A DNA stretch of 64,000 bases from Monosporascus cannonballus (GCA_004154925.1 QJNS01000235.1:7429-71428), one strand, 5' to 3'; shown: positions 25,501-38,500, counted from the stretch's first letter. Notes: generated by a model not told the origin, from the sequence alone. Numbers and translations are program-made.

Positions 25501-27900
25501 AAAGTAAAGCGAATTTTATTTGGCCAGTTTTTTCGTTAATTAAAATTTCGTACTAACGTATCTATAGTAATCCTAATATAATATCATAATTCTCAAGTAA
25601 AATAATGTCGAAATTAACTATTTAATATCGTCTTTAAATAAAGATTTTGAAGTAATTAATTTCGCCTATGATTTTATTATTATCGTAAGCGAATTTTTAA
25701 CTTTCGGTATTCGTCGTTATATAAGATCTTGATTTGTATTTTTATGATAATCTAAACTTATTAACCATATTTGGTATAATATAATTCCCGCTCAAAATTT
25801 CGTAATTTATTATTGCAGTATATTAATACGTTCCGATTCGTATATCTAAAGTAATAAGATTATTAATGTTTTTTATCGTCGTATTTAAAGCCTTTTTCGG
25901 AAATTCCCTTTAATTTCTTTACGTTTTGTTATTATGCGGCTTTTTTATAAGTAACCTTTTTCTTTTAATCTTTATTCGAATTTATTAAGTTTTACTTATC
26001 TTTTTCGTTTAATACGTTAAATTGCTATATTTGTCATTATTTCTAACGTATTACTTTTTTCGATTTATATTAATTATTTTTAGTTTTGTTATAATTCTTT
26101 TTATTAAATAAATTGTTTTTTATACTTACTATTGCATTTTATTATACGTTATTTTAATTATTCTTTTTCAAAACCTTTTATAAATTAACGTATTTTTTTC
26201 TTAAAAATTCTTTTTTCGTAAAAGTTTATAATAAATGCTAATTAAAAATAAAAGTCCGTAATAGTTTTCTGGTAGTGCTTTTTTACCGTATATTGGATTA
26301 ACCTTTTTCCGTATAATAATTATATTATTTATAATAATAAAAAAGGGTTTTTTGCGGACATTATTTTCTTTTAGGCCAGCTTTTTGTTTCGACCAGTTAT
26401 TAAATATTTTCTGGGGTTATGGTTCGAAAATATTAATACTATTATTTATCGTCCTTATTATTTCAGGTACGGTTTAGGAAATCGAATCCCTTATAGTATA
26501 TACGGATAATTCGTTTATAAATATACTGTTTCCATTTTTCGTAATTAGGATATTTTTGTCGTCGACAGTATATAGCATGTATTTTGCCGTATCGATTAAA
26601 GGTTCCGGGACAGATTTCTTTTGTCCAGTTTTAATGCTTGCGTAATTATTTTTATAATCTTTCTTATTATACTTACGATACGTATAAAGCTAGTTTTTTT
26701 GGCTTTTTATATTTTTCGTCGAATTTCCTATCGTAATGGTCCTTATTAAACCTTTTATTATAAGGAACCTAATATGTATCTAGGCCGAATTATATTGATA
26801 AATTTGCCTTTTTTTGATTTTTTCGAAATTATTCTTTAAATACTGGTTTTTAATTATTTTGTCGGGGTTTCTTAGGTGCCTTACACTGTATTGCCCTATG
26901 CCTTATTTTGTTGCAATTATAGCATTTAATTTGGTTCCAATTTTTCTTATAAGTAACTTTTAATTCTATAAGTTTTGATTCCGTATCGTAAAAAATATTA
27001 TTACGTCGAAAAACGCTGGTATTAGCTATCTATTAAGGTTGATTATTATTTTCTTCTTTAATATTTTCAATATGCTATACGTATTATCGATTGTTAATCT
27101 TAATTATTATAACGATATAAGCCGATAAGTAATTAGGCCGATTAAACTTAAATTTTTTTTTGCATTTTTTTCTTTAAGCCGTCGAAAATTTAGCTATTAA
27201 TATTTTTTATCTCTAATTTAATTTGGTTATTAATTAAATTAGTGAATTACAGTAATTGAATGCTAATCCCTTTTATCGTAATTATTAAATCTATATTTCG
27301 GCTTTTATTTTCTTATTTATTACTTTAAATGTTTTCGTTAATATTTATTCGAATTATTCGTAATCGTTATAAATTTGTATTACTTTTAGGTTTTGTTTTT
27401 CGATTAACAGGGTAATATACTTTCTTATAGCAGGTTCGAACTAAATAACCGTATTTCTGATAAATCGTCCGATTATAAATTTAATTCGTATAATAAGTGT
27501 AATAAATCGAATATGAAAATACCCGAAGTATGTTTGGCATTAAATCAAAAATAATTATACCTTGGTCGAAATTCCGTCGAAAAATTCTGGCTTGAAAAGT
27601 TTAAGGAGTTTTCCTGGTTTTTTAATAAAATTCAGCTAAATAACCTAACTTATTCGAAAAAGCTTTCCTGTTTCGAGAGTTTTTTCTTTTTTCTTAAGTT
27701 TTTGTAAGCGGCTTAAAAAGACGTTATAAGATTATTATTGTCTTTTTTAAGCTAAAAAATACGTTCGTTTATAATATCTAAACGTTAAAGAACTTCTTCG
27801 CGAAAAAAACGAAATTTCTCCTTTTCCTTCTCGGATTTTATTCCAATGTCCGGGTAATCAAAAACCTGGTAAATAGGTTATTCAGGTTACCTGCTAGTAA
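22566..27900 (-). pseudogene. Gag-pol relic of chromovirus C1
   Basis: Read right to left: a CCHC zinc knuckle with all four ligands kept (KCYNCNKIRHRAIQC, 26924-26883); an RT box YFDN at 24705-24694, in which the second Asp has become Asn; an integrase finger with QCDICAKVK around 23560. Stops are spread through every frame. The order gag knuckle, RT, IN, chromodomain is that of Ty3/Gypsy. Confidence 0.75.
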
Positions 27901-27961
27901 ACATAACGTTAATCGATATTACTTAAAGTTTAACGCTATTATTAAATAAAAGCTTATAACA

Positions 27962-28335
27962 TATAATAGCTAAGGGGTTTAACTAATTATTAAACCTTAG
28001 TTATACGGATTTATATTAATAGAAATATCGTAAAAATCTAAGTAATAAATATAGTAATCGTATTACGTCTTGTAATTCCAAAGATAATTTGGGTAATAAA
28101 TTATTATTATAAGTTAAAGTTATTTAAATTATGGAAATAATAAGCGTATATATTTTTTTCCGAATTAAATTGGATTTTTATTAAATTTTGACATTGTTAC
28201 AGATCTAATACTATTGGATTTAATTAGTTCTATATGGAATTATTTAGATTTTGTTATCAAGACAGATCCAAATTACGTAATCCTTCTATATGGGTCTGAT
28301 CGTCGTTGAGGCCGGTCTTAGGTTGAGTCGTAACA
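27962..28335 (-). repeat. 5' LTR of chromovirus C1
   Basis: 374 bp, ending GTAACA before the GTAAT duplication. Relative to the minus-strand genes this is the 5' LTR. Confidence 0.88.
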
Positions 28336-31180
28336 GTAATATTACGCGTAATATTAATCTTACGGAATTCGAGTATCTATATTCGGTAAATATTATACGT
28401 TTGGTATTTTATTAGATCTCCGATATAAATTTTCGGTTTAACTTTTTATATTTACTTATTTATTTTTACTGTTCTTTTTTTATTAACGAATACGTTCGTA
28501 TGTCGTATACAAAAATTCTAAATTCATCGAACCTATGGTTTACTGTAATCGCGCTAATTAGGGCGGGGCCATATTAATAAAAATATTATTTAAATTAACG
28601 AATAAATACCTTACTAAGTAAAAGTTAATCGTTAAAATAATTCGGGTTTATATTATATAATTACGTTATTATTTTTACTGCTTTAGGCTAACGTTTTTCA
28701 AAAAAAATTAATTTTATTTTAAAAGTTTTATTAATTAACTTTTAATTTATTGATCCATTTTTTCCTTTAAGGTTTTGTGTATATAAAGGCGGAAATTTAA
28801 ATGTAATTTCATTTTTAATATATTATATTTAATAAATTACACATTCGTTTATTACGATTATCCTAATATCATTATTTTGCTTAATGTTGCAAATAAAAAA
28901 CTTATATTATTTACATATTTAATATTTAAAATCTTTAATAATTCGGAACTTCATTTTTTAAATATAATTAATAATTAAAAAAACGAAAACTTTTTATTAT
29001 ATTTATTTTTAATTATTAAAAATTACTTAAAATTATTACAACCCGTAAATAATTAAAATAATTTTATATAATATGCAAAAAGGTTTTAAAAGCTTAGCTT
29101 TTTAATAAACGCCTTAAAATTATATAAAGAGTATACGTACGAATATAAACCTTATATTTTCGACATGCTTTCCTTTTTATAATAATGTTTTTAACGTTTT
29201 TAACGAACGATTTTAATAACGCAAATTTTAAGTACTTTAACTTTTAGGTATCAAAGATTTTTTATTTTTATATAAAGGCGTAAATAATCTTTGGATTGGT
29301 TTTACGGTTTTCCTTTTTTTATTAATTGTTAAATATATTAAAATTTTAGTTAAACTTTATACAATTATTAATCAAATACTTAAATAAAAGAAAAACGTTT
29401 TATATTTAATAAATATTAAGTTTTATAATTATTAAAATTTCGCAAAAAAAATACTTTTTTTTAATTTTTCTCATTTTGAAGCAATAATTTAAATCGTAAT
29501 ATCAAATCTTAATTTTGCGAAATAAAGCTTTTAAAATAATGTTAACGTAAAACCTTTTTATTATTATTATATTTTTAAGTATACAATTATGGTTTAATTT
29601 ACTAAAAGTATAATATAATATTTTCTTATTTATTTTTTATATTATTTATCGGAAACAAGAAAGTATCCGTTTATATTACATTTCCCGCGACATTTAATAT
29701 AAAAATACCGGAAAGAAATAAATTTATAACATTTACTAAATATCTAGCCCTATAATTACTAATTAAGATGGATTAGGATAAAGAGTACATACCGAAATAA
29801 ATAATAATATAAATCTTTAAAATTAAATTAAGGAAATTAAAGGTACATAAATCGATAAATGTCATTATAATATTGCTAAAGTATATAATAAAGACAAATA
29901 TTAATTATTTTATAACTTTCCGAATGCCTTTTTTTTATTTACAAAACTCTATAAAGTTTTTACGGCATTATTTTTATTGATTATATTTAAACCCTTTACG
30001 AATTTTCTCAATATTTTTTTTAATTAAATAACGAAATTTCCGAATAATTATTCTTATAATCGCAAAACGTAAATAGGCATATTTATTAAGTTTTTATAAA
30101 TAAGTTGTATTTAATATAATAAAATAAAAATATTTATTTTTTAAGCCTATTTAACAAAATAAAACTTTTATTACATCACGATAATACTTTTTTTAAATTG
30201 CGATTTTATTAATATAATAACGAAAATCCTGGGTTATTTAATTTCGGCTTTTAATTTATTTTTATAGCATATTGAGAAAAATTAACTCGCCAATCTTGTT
30301 AAGATTATTATGGGCCTGTTAAAAAAATTATTTTTAATAAAGTTAATTAATTCTTGTTTTTTTCTAATTTAGTATAAAATGTTTTTTTACGGTACTTAAA
30401 AAATCCTTTATTGTAAATATTTTTCAAAATTTCTTAAATGTTATATATTTTCGCTTAAATATAAATAATATATTAGGTTTAATATTATTAATTAGGCGTA
30501 ACGCTGCGCAGTAATTTTCGCATATCGTTGAAATAATACTTAATAAAAAAAAAGGGCGAATTAATATCTTAATTTTTTAAGCAAATTCTATATCGTAATT
30601 TTTTCTTAGATAATTAAGATAACTTAAATATTTTAAAAAATCTGACTTTTTATTATTACGTTAATTTACATTTAAATATTAAGATATTAAATATTGATTT
30701 TAGAAATTTTGCGTTAGTTTTTGCGCACGGTTTTTATAAGATTTTTAATATTTTTAATATAATTGTTTTTAAATTAATAAAAAATAATTTCTTAAGGTTT
30801 TTTAAAAGAGGTTTACGTTAAATAATATTAAAATAAAAGCATTTTCAAAAAAACTAATATATTGACATATTATTTTTTTTATTTTAGCGTTAATGTTTAT
30901 AATATATTTTTTAATAAAAAGGTTTTCCAGAAATTCGTAAAACGATTTACATTAAGTATATTAAGGTTTATAAAGTGCTATACGCTGTATAAAATGATAT
31001 TAAATTATAAATGAAAATTAATTAAAATAATTAAAGTAATCTTTAAAGAATACGGTTTTAGGATTAAGATTATTTAATATATTAAAAAAGAATATAATAT
31101 TTTAAATAGATAAAAAAATTATAATGAATTTAATTATAATTATTATAATTAAGTTAATTGCGAAAAAAGATTATATAAAA
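28336..31180 (-). pseudogene. Copia gag and integrase relic
   Basis: This is the 5' part of the Copia element. At 28430-28345 the minus strand reads KPKIYIGDLIKYQTYNIYRI and then INITRN, the Copia integrase C-terminal motif (RA.IGYLVGY.S.NI.RIW..TRDV). It is cut at 28340 by C1. The remainder to 31180 should contain gag and the rest of integrase, but I cannot place motifs there. Confidence 0.65.
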
Positions 31181-31327
31181 TATGGGAAGTAATAATTGTT
31201 TAATTAGAATTGAGCTCCAAAGAACGGTAACTAGGAAGCTTTCTATATACTGTGGGAGCGCCGGAATAAGGTTCTTCCGGGTGCTGTGGAGCTTGATGAC
31301 TAACACAGATACCCCTATTCCACGACA
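31181..31327 (-). repeat. Copia LTR, right copy (5' LTR)
   Basis: 147 bp, largely unmutated. It ends CCACGACA, and homology with the left copy stops exactly at 31327. It is flanked on the left by fully RIP-mutated DNA. Confidence 0.85.
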
Positions 31328-32231
31328 GAAAAACAATCAAGTCTTTGGTCAAAAAGTTAGAATTATGTTGTTTGGGTGGTTTGTTTTGGAGATTTCAACT
31401 CTGTCATTGTGGTTTGACATGAATTTTCGAAATATGGTTTTGTTCTGGGGGTTGGAGTAGTATTCGAACCCAAGGTCTTCGAACTCTTTGTCATTGGACA
31501 TGAGTCTTCGAACTGGCCATTGGACCATTGACCTTCGTGCCCTTGTGGGCAATGTGTCAAGGAACTATCTGTCTATTTAAGGCCTTTCTGCTATCGTGTT
31601 GCCCGGGTTCGTTGCTGGGAGAGACGTCAGAGAAGCGGGGGAAGGTATGACTGGTGATAACCGGAAGACGTTGTTAGTACAACCACGGACGATGGAATCG
31701 ATTTTCGAGACGGGAGAGTTCTTGATAGTCACTTGGTACGGAGTTCCCACAGAGTTCCCCGGACGTTAGGCTCCTCTTGGACGGGGTGTGGGCGATGTAG
31801 GCATTGTAATAAGTTAGCTATGAGCTTGAGCATATGACTACCAACATCTCATGCCTCTCAATGTTAGACTGACGAATCGAACCCATGTACCGTAACTAGG
31901 TTCCAAATAGATGTCATACCCGCTAATATCTGCCGAATATGGCCTTCAGCAAATATTTGTTTGGTCATACAATTCCCCGTCCCTCCCTCCCCGCCGGGTT
32001 TGTTGTGTACACCTAGGGAAGGGACCAAATGAACGATCGTGCTTCGTCATATCGGCTACATGGACATCTTGCAGTGGCGTGACAGTGATTGTCGTATGGA
32101 ATGCCTTAATATTGGTGGAGGAGGAGCCAGGCTTGGACGTCAGCTAAGTAAAGGAACGCACTAAGCACTACAGTAATGAAAGACGAAGACCATATTAGGC
32201 TTGACCTGTGGACTAAGAAATCAGCGGATAC
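31328..32231. other. Unmutated island between two retroelements
   Basis: About 900 bp of balanced base composition between the Copia 5' LTR and C2. It has no convincing gene. A TATTTAAGG TATA-like box at 31573-31581 and GT-rich sequence at 31360-31450 suggest it could include an old solo LTR or promoter fragment, but no partner copy is in the window. Confidence 0.35.
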
Positions 32232-32236
32232 TAAAC

Positions 32237-32628
32237 TGTGACGGCTAGGCGGTTTAACCAACTATTAAACCTTAAGTCGACGGGTTTATGTTGGCAGGAG
32301 TATCGTGGGAATCTGAGCAATGGATACAGTAACGTATTACGTTTCGTAATGCCAAGGGTGCCTTGGGTAACGATGTTATAATGCAAATATTTGGTATTAA
32401 TAAGTATTATAAATTAAAGTTATTTAGATTATAAAAATAATAAATATTTTTATACTTATATTTTTTTATTTTATTAAGCCCGGTTTTAAAAGTTTTATAA
32501 TTAATTTTGTCGAGCCCGGCTTTAAAGGCTTTACGATCGATCCTATTAAGCTATTACGTAATTCGATCCATATAGCTTAATTATTATTGCGACCGTTTTT
32601 TAAGGCCGTAACCCGTTAGGTTATAATA
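32237..32628 (-). repeat. 3' LTR of chromovirus C2
   Basis: 392 bp. The first 145 bp are unmutated, the rest AT-shifted. It contains the U5-side inverted repeat GGTTTAA (32251-32257) / TTAAACC (32265-32271). Confidence 0.88.
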
Positions 32629-32697
32629 CGATCTTTTTTTTTTATAATTTTCGTCCCGAAAATTTCTTTTTTTTCTGTAAATTTCCTTTCCGTTATT

Positions 32698-33240
32698 ATA
32701 TTAGGTCGTATTAAAAAACCGATTAATCGAAAAACAAAAAAGCGAAATAATTTGTTTAAATTGATTACTTTTCGAACCGTGGACATACCAATATGTTTTT
32801 ATTATGTTTATTACAGGTTGTTATTTTGTTGTATTTTTTTGTCGGATTTTTCCAGGTATAAAAAATGCGTAACGCGGAATTAAGACCTTTGTAATGTTAA
32901 CGGTTTTTTTATTTTTTAATTCGAAAAACTTGTTTTCAATTACCTTAAGGTTAAAATAAAATTTGAGAAAGCCGAAAAAAAAGTAAAGCAAGCGTAAATC
33001 AAAGTTTGTCGTTTTCGAAAATAAAAGAAATTATGGGCCGATCGTATAATACGTATGTTATTTTATGGGTTTCGGTTCTTAAAGGAATTAAATAAGTTGG
33101 AACGTCGAAAAAAACAGGTCGATCGGGAGGCCGCCAAGGTTATTACGGCGGAGGCTATTCCTTTTTTCGATTGGTTTAACCTAAAGTCTATAAATTGGTC
33201 GTTTATTAATTAGGAAACTTTTGATTTTGCCGATTTCGGC
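32698..33240 (+). pseudogene. Antisense zinc-cluster-like ORF of chromovirus C2
   Basis: The counterpart of the C1 antisense ORF, on the plus strand, 70 bp inside the left LTR. The start codon reads ATA. Reading on, the frame shows a Cys-containing segment (IPICFYYVYY), SRYKKC and then a long charged helix-like stretch (KVKIKFEKAEKKVKQA). Cys codons expected from C1 are partly Tyr/Phe, consistent with RIP of TGC/TGT. The same position, strand and motif order as in C1 and C3 argue for common descent. Confidence 0.5.
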
Positions 33241-36200
33241 GTTATTAAAAAAAAATTTTTAATAAGTATTAGGCGTTAATAAGGTTTTTGGCGGGTTTTT
33301 AGGTATTTTCGAAATTTAAATGTTTTTTTTATTTAATTAGGTATTAAATAAGTCCGTTTTGTTTTCGTATGTCGAGGATTTTTTTTTATTTTATATGTCT
33401 ATTTGTTTTTTATTTTTATATCGTTTTGTACCGTATATATTTTGATTATATTTGTTATTAATTCGAGTAAGAAAATATAGAAAATTAAATAAAATTTAAC
33501 TTTTGGTAAAAATTTTAATTAGTAATTGTTTTTTGAGATTTTTTTGGCGATTTTGTATAAATCGATATATTTGAAATCGAGTTTTTTGTTGGGTTATTTT
33601 ATTTAAATGTTTTTTATAACAAGAAAAATTATTTTTCCTTTTTTAAAGGTTAATCTTTTAACCTTGTTTAGTTATAATATTTATTTATTTATTTTCGTAC
33701 GAATTCTAGTTTTGTTTTTATTTTTTAATATAATTATCGTAATTATTTTGACGTAAGTATTATTTTGATATTAATTGGACCGTCGTCGCGTATTTTTCTG
33801 TAAATTTCCGGAATAAAACCGAAATTTACGTTTATAAGTATTATTTTAATATTTTCGTAATAATTAATATTATAAATTAATTAAGTAATTAGTAATTTTT
33901 TAATTTAATTATTTTATTTATAATTAATATAATATTATAAGTAAATTTTTAAGGTTTAATTTGTTCGTTTTATTTATTTATTCGTTTATAGTTTAAATAT
34001 ATTAAATAATTTATGATTTAGGCCGATTTATATTATAAAGCGTTATTAAAATTTTGATATAAATATCGATCCTTTATTTAATATAATTTTTATTAATAAT
34101 TTATATATGTTAAAAATATATTTAAAAAAATATATGCTAATTATTCGGCGTTTATATTCTTATAATATAATAAAAAATAAGAAAATTTCGTAAATCGATT
34201 AACGATTACAAAAATATTATCGTAATATATTCCCGTAATTAAATTTTTTTAACATAGGAAATTTAGTAATAAAGTTAAATATAACTAAATATTATGGTCG
34301 TTTTACGATTGGTAATAACTGTAATTTTCCGTATGGCTTATATTATTAAATTTTTGTTTTAACGCAAATATTATATTGCCGTATAATTTTATATATTATT
34401 AATTTTATTTTGGGAAAAAAATATATGCGTTAAAGTTGCTTTACAGTTTTATAAATCTTTAAATATTTATATAATTAATATTTATATAGTTTTCGTCTTA
34501 AATTTTTTAATATTTTTTGGAATTTGCATTTTGTCCGTTTTTTGGTTTCTTAGGAAACTGTAATTATGCTATTAAATTTTTTAATATATATCGCAAAATA
34601 TTACCCGAATTATCGTAATTTGTCGTAAACGTAAATGTTTTTTTATAGTAATATCAAAAATTGTATGGTTAATTTTAACTAATTTTTTTCGAAATTTGGT
34701 TGCCTGCTTAAAGTATTTATTTTACCGTTTTCTGTTTTTTTTATGGATAATAACGAAATCAAAATTTCCCAATTTTTCCGCATATTTTAATTATCGTCCT
34801 ATAAGTTTTTTAGTTATAGTAAATCGGGTAAAATTTTGATAATCCGTATAAACTTTAACTTAATACAAATTTCCTTTTAAAAAATATTTAAATTTTCGCA
34901 ATACCATAATAATGGCCATAAATATTTTATCTGGAATTCCATAATTAAATTTGGCTTTTTTTAATTTATATAAAAAAATATAATAAGGTATAATTTGTCT
35001 TAATTATTTCGTTATCCGATTATTATACTTAATACGTAATCCGAAATATCGGTTTTTAATTTAACGGGACGGTTTAAATCATATATAATTAATATTAATT
35101 TGCTGGTAATTACGTTCTTAATATTTTAAAATATTTTTTCCGTATTTAGCATTTATTTAATTTTTTTTCGTAAAAATTATTACAGGTATAATTATTTTGC
35201 TAAAATTTCGAATAAATTTCTTGTAATAATTGGCGAATCCAAAAAATATCTGTATTTTTTTAATTATTATTAACGTTTGCCATTTTGTAATTATAACGAT
35301 TTTCTTAAAGTTTATTTTAATATATTTTGAAATAATAATATGTTTTAGATATTCCATTTTTTATATATGGAATTAACTTTTTTTTGCGTTAATAAGTAAT
35401 TTTACGTTTTATAAAACTTAAAAACTTTTATAAATATATTTTACGTATATTTTTTCCGTTTCTGAGAAAATAAGAATATCGTCGAAATAGCAAACGATAA
35501 AAATATTAAAATATTTTCGTAATACGTAATTTATTATCCGCTAAAAGGTTATTAATACGTTCGTAAATCTTATTAATGTAATCAAATATTTAAATAATCC
35601 GTATTTTATCCTAAAAGCTATTTTTTATTTGTATTTTTTTAATTTTAATAAGGTTATATTTATTTTTAAAATCGAATATTGTAAATTATTTAGTTCCGTA
35701 AAATCGGTTTTTTATTTCCATAATTAAGGGTAATAGTATTCGATCTTTAATAATAATATCGTTTAATTATCGATAATTAATTACAAATCGTAATTTTCCG
35801 TTTTTTTAAGTACGAAGAATATAAGATATTTTCCTGGTAATTTCGAAGGTCGAATCTATTTTTTCTATAGCCGATTTTCCAGATATTTTCTGAAAATACG
35901 TAACTTATTTTTATTAAGGTTATAAATAAGGTAAAATTTTTTCGAAAATTCTTTTTTGAAAATTATTTCATAATCTTATTCGTTATGTTCTGGTAATTTT
36001 ATATCGAATTTCTTTTTGAAAAACTGCTCGTATTTATAATATTATGGTAATATATTGGTTAAATTTTCTAATTCCTAGGGCTGTGGTTTTTTTAGATCGT
36101 TATTTAGTTATTTTAGTTTCGCTTTAATAATAATAACGATACGTCGTATTTTTCTTTAATATCCGTTTTTTTTTATGTTTTTTTCCTTTAAGTAATAAGG

Positions 36201-38500
36201 TATTTATCGTATCTTTATGCTTATATTCGTTATTATTATCGATCGAATATTAAGATCTTAATTTTTTTTATTTATTAATAAAGAATAAAACGAATTTTAC
36301 CTAGTTAATTCCGCCATTAATCAAAATTCCGTACTGGCGGATTTATAATAATCCTAAGATTATATCGTAATTTCCGAATAAAATAATATCGAAATTAACC
36401 GTTTAATATCGTCCTTTAATAAAAATCTCGAAATAATTAATTTTGCGTATAATTTTTCCGTTATCGTAAACGAATTCCTAACTTTCGGCATTCGTCGTTA
36501 TATAGGGTTTTAACTTATATTTCCATAATAATTTAAACTTATGAATTATATTTGGTACAATATAATTTCTGCTTAAAGCTCCGTAGTTTATTATTACAAT
36601 ATATTAATGTATTCCGATTTGTATATCCAAAGTAATAAAGTTGTTGACGTTTTTTATCGTTATGTTTAAAGCCTTTTTTAGAAATTTTCTTTGATTTTTT
36701 TGGGTTTCGTTATTTTGCCGTTTTTTATAAGTAACCTTTTTTTTAATTTTTGTTCGAATTTATCGAGTTTTATTTATGTTTTTTTCGTTTAACGTATTAA
36801 GTTATTATATTTGTCGTTATTATCGGCGTATTATTTCTTTAAACCGTATTAATTATTTTTAATTCTTTTATAATTCCTTTTTTTATTAAATAAATTATTT
36901 TTTTATATTTGCAATTATATCTTATTATACGTCGTTTTGATTATCGTTCTAGAAATCTCCTATAAATTAATATTTTTTTTATTAACTTTTCTTTTTTGGG
37001 GATCCGTAATAATTTTTTGATAATGTTTTTTTACTATATGCTGGATTAACTTTTTTTCTGTTTAGTAATTATATTATTTATAATAACAAAAAGGGTTTTT
37101 TTGCGAATATTATTTTTTTTAAGTTAACTTTTTGTTTCGGCTAATTATTAGATATTTTCTGGGGCTATAGTTTGAAGTTGTCGATATTATTACTTATTAT
37201 TTTTATTATGCCCGGTACGGTTTGGAAAGTTAAATTCTTTATAATATATTCGGGTAATTCGTACGTAAATATATTATTTTTATTTTTCGTAGTCGGGATA
37301 TTTTCGCCGTCGACAGTATATGGCGTACATTTTACCGTATCGATTAAATATTCCGGGATAAAGTTTTTCCATTTAATCCCGGTATTTATGTAATTATCCT
37401 TATAGCGCCTTTTGTTATGTTTACGATATTTATCGAATTAACTTTCTGGCTTTTTATATTTTTTGTCGAATTTTTTATCGTAATAATTCCTGTTAAACTT
37501 TTTATCGTAAGCCTGATATATATTTAGCTTAAATTATATTAATAATTTTATTATTATTTCCTTAATTATTCCTGTATTATTTTTCCGGTATAAGGGTTTA
37601 ATTATTTTGTCGTAATTTTTTGGGTTTTTTATATTTGTAAACCTTATATTTTATTTTGCCGTAATTAAAGCACTTAATTTGGCTTTAATTTTGTCTGTAA
37701 GTAACGCCGAATTCTATAAGTCCTAATGCCGTTCCGTAAGAAATAAAAGATATGTTTTTTTTTCTTTAATTAAATTTGTTATATCCCGAATATAAAACAT
37801 ATTATTCTTTTTTTTATCGTTTTTTAAATTGTCGATTATTAATCTTAATTATTTTTATAATATACCGGTTTAAAGTAATTAATTATTTAATCCGAATAAT
37901 CTTATTTTTTATATTATCTTTTAACTTTTTATAAAATATGTCGATAAAGGTATCGGTTTTGTCGTTTTTTTATTTTGTCTTAACTGCGAAATTTTTGAAA
38001 ATTATAACGTACTTGGACGTAAATCCGTTTTGTCGGAATTATAAAAATTATTAAGCCGTTAATTATTTTTTATCCGGATTACCGAAATTATCGCGTATTT
38101 TATTTTTAAAATTGGTATAAGTTAAAAAAACTTTATTAATAAAATTTTCCTTATTTCTGTTTTTTATTTTTAGGAAATCTTTTATAATGGGTTTAAATTA
38201 ATTAATCGTATTTTTTGTTAAATATATTTTTATTATTAGGATTATATCCGTTAAGTTATTAAGATTTAGAAAATAAAGGTAAATTCGTACTTAAATTAAA
38301 AAAATTTAAAGGTTATTTTTTTATCGTAAGGTTTTAAATTTTTTGGCTTTATGCGCACGAAAAAAGGTTAGATAAGTAACGTAGCTTTAAGTTGTCGAAT
38401 TTTTTTTTTAGTTTCCGAATTTAAGCTTAAAGCTGTTAAATAAGGGTTTTTTAAATGATGGTTAATATTTTAATAATGTTAAATATTATTTAGAATTTAA
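33241..38500 (-). pseudogene. Gag-pol relic of chromovirus C2
   Basis: The chromodomain at 33350-33245 reads YLIK..KHLNFENT, stop, KPAKNLINA. The RT box is YFDD with both Asp codons kept (35489-35478), followed by ILIFSET. The gag knuckle near 37670 has lost ligands (KCFNYGKIKYKVY: a Cys, the His and the last Cys are now Tyr). Stops occur in all frames. Confidence 0.75.

Larger units (their letters stand above)
21444..28335 (-). mobile_element. Ty3/Gypsy chromovirus C1, RIP-mutated
   Basis: 6,892 bp with LTRs 21444-21816 and 27962-28335, flanked by a perfect 5-bp duplication GTAAT (21439-21443 and 28336-28340). On the minus strand the order is a CCHC knuckle (26924-26883), an RT box (24705-24694), an integrase zinc finger (about 23600-23540), then a C-terminal chromodomain (22565-22465), so it belongs to the chromodomain-bearing Gypsy lineage. 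A purine run, AAAAAAGAGAAAAGCG on the minus strand, abuts the left LTR and confirms the orientation. It is inserted in the Copia integrase gene. No frame is intact. Confidence 0.9.
11830..31327 (-). mobile_element. Ty1/Copia retrotransposon, RIP-mutated, carrying two nested Gypsy elements
   Basis: The ends are 147-bp direct repeats (11830-11976 and 31181-31327) that begin TGTGGG/TATGGG and end GACA/GATA, as LTRs do. Taking out the nested elements A and C1 with one TSD copy each leaves about 7.0 kb. Coding order on the minus strand is integrase C-terminus (28340-28460, continuing at 21443), reverse transcriptase (about 20400-19700) and RNase H (about 13970-13780). IN before RT before RH is the Copia order. 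All frames carry many stops with a C-to-T/G-to-A bias, as expected from RIP. I find no clean 5-bp target duplication (TAGAG on the left, GAAAA on the right), so the outer pair may have recombined or the duplication has decayed. Confidence 0.82.

Noticed and set aside
31464..31480. TTCGAACCC as the T-arm of a tRNA
   Set aside because: No matching acceptor, D or anticodon arms on either strand.
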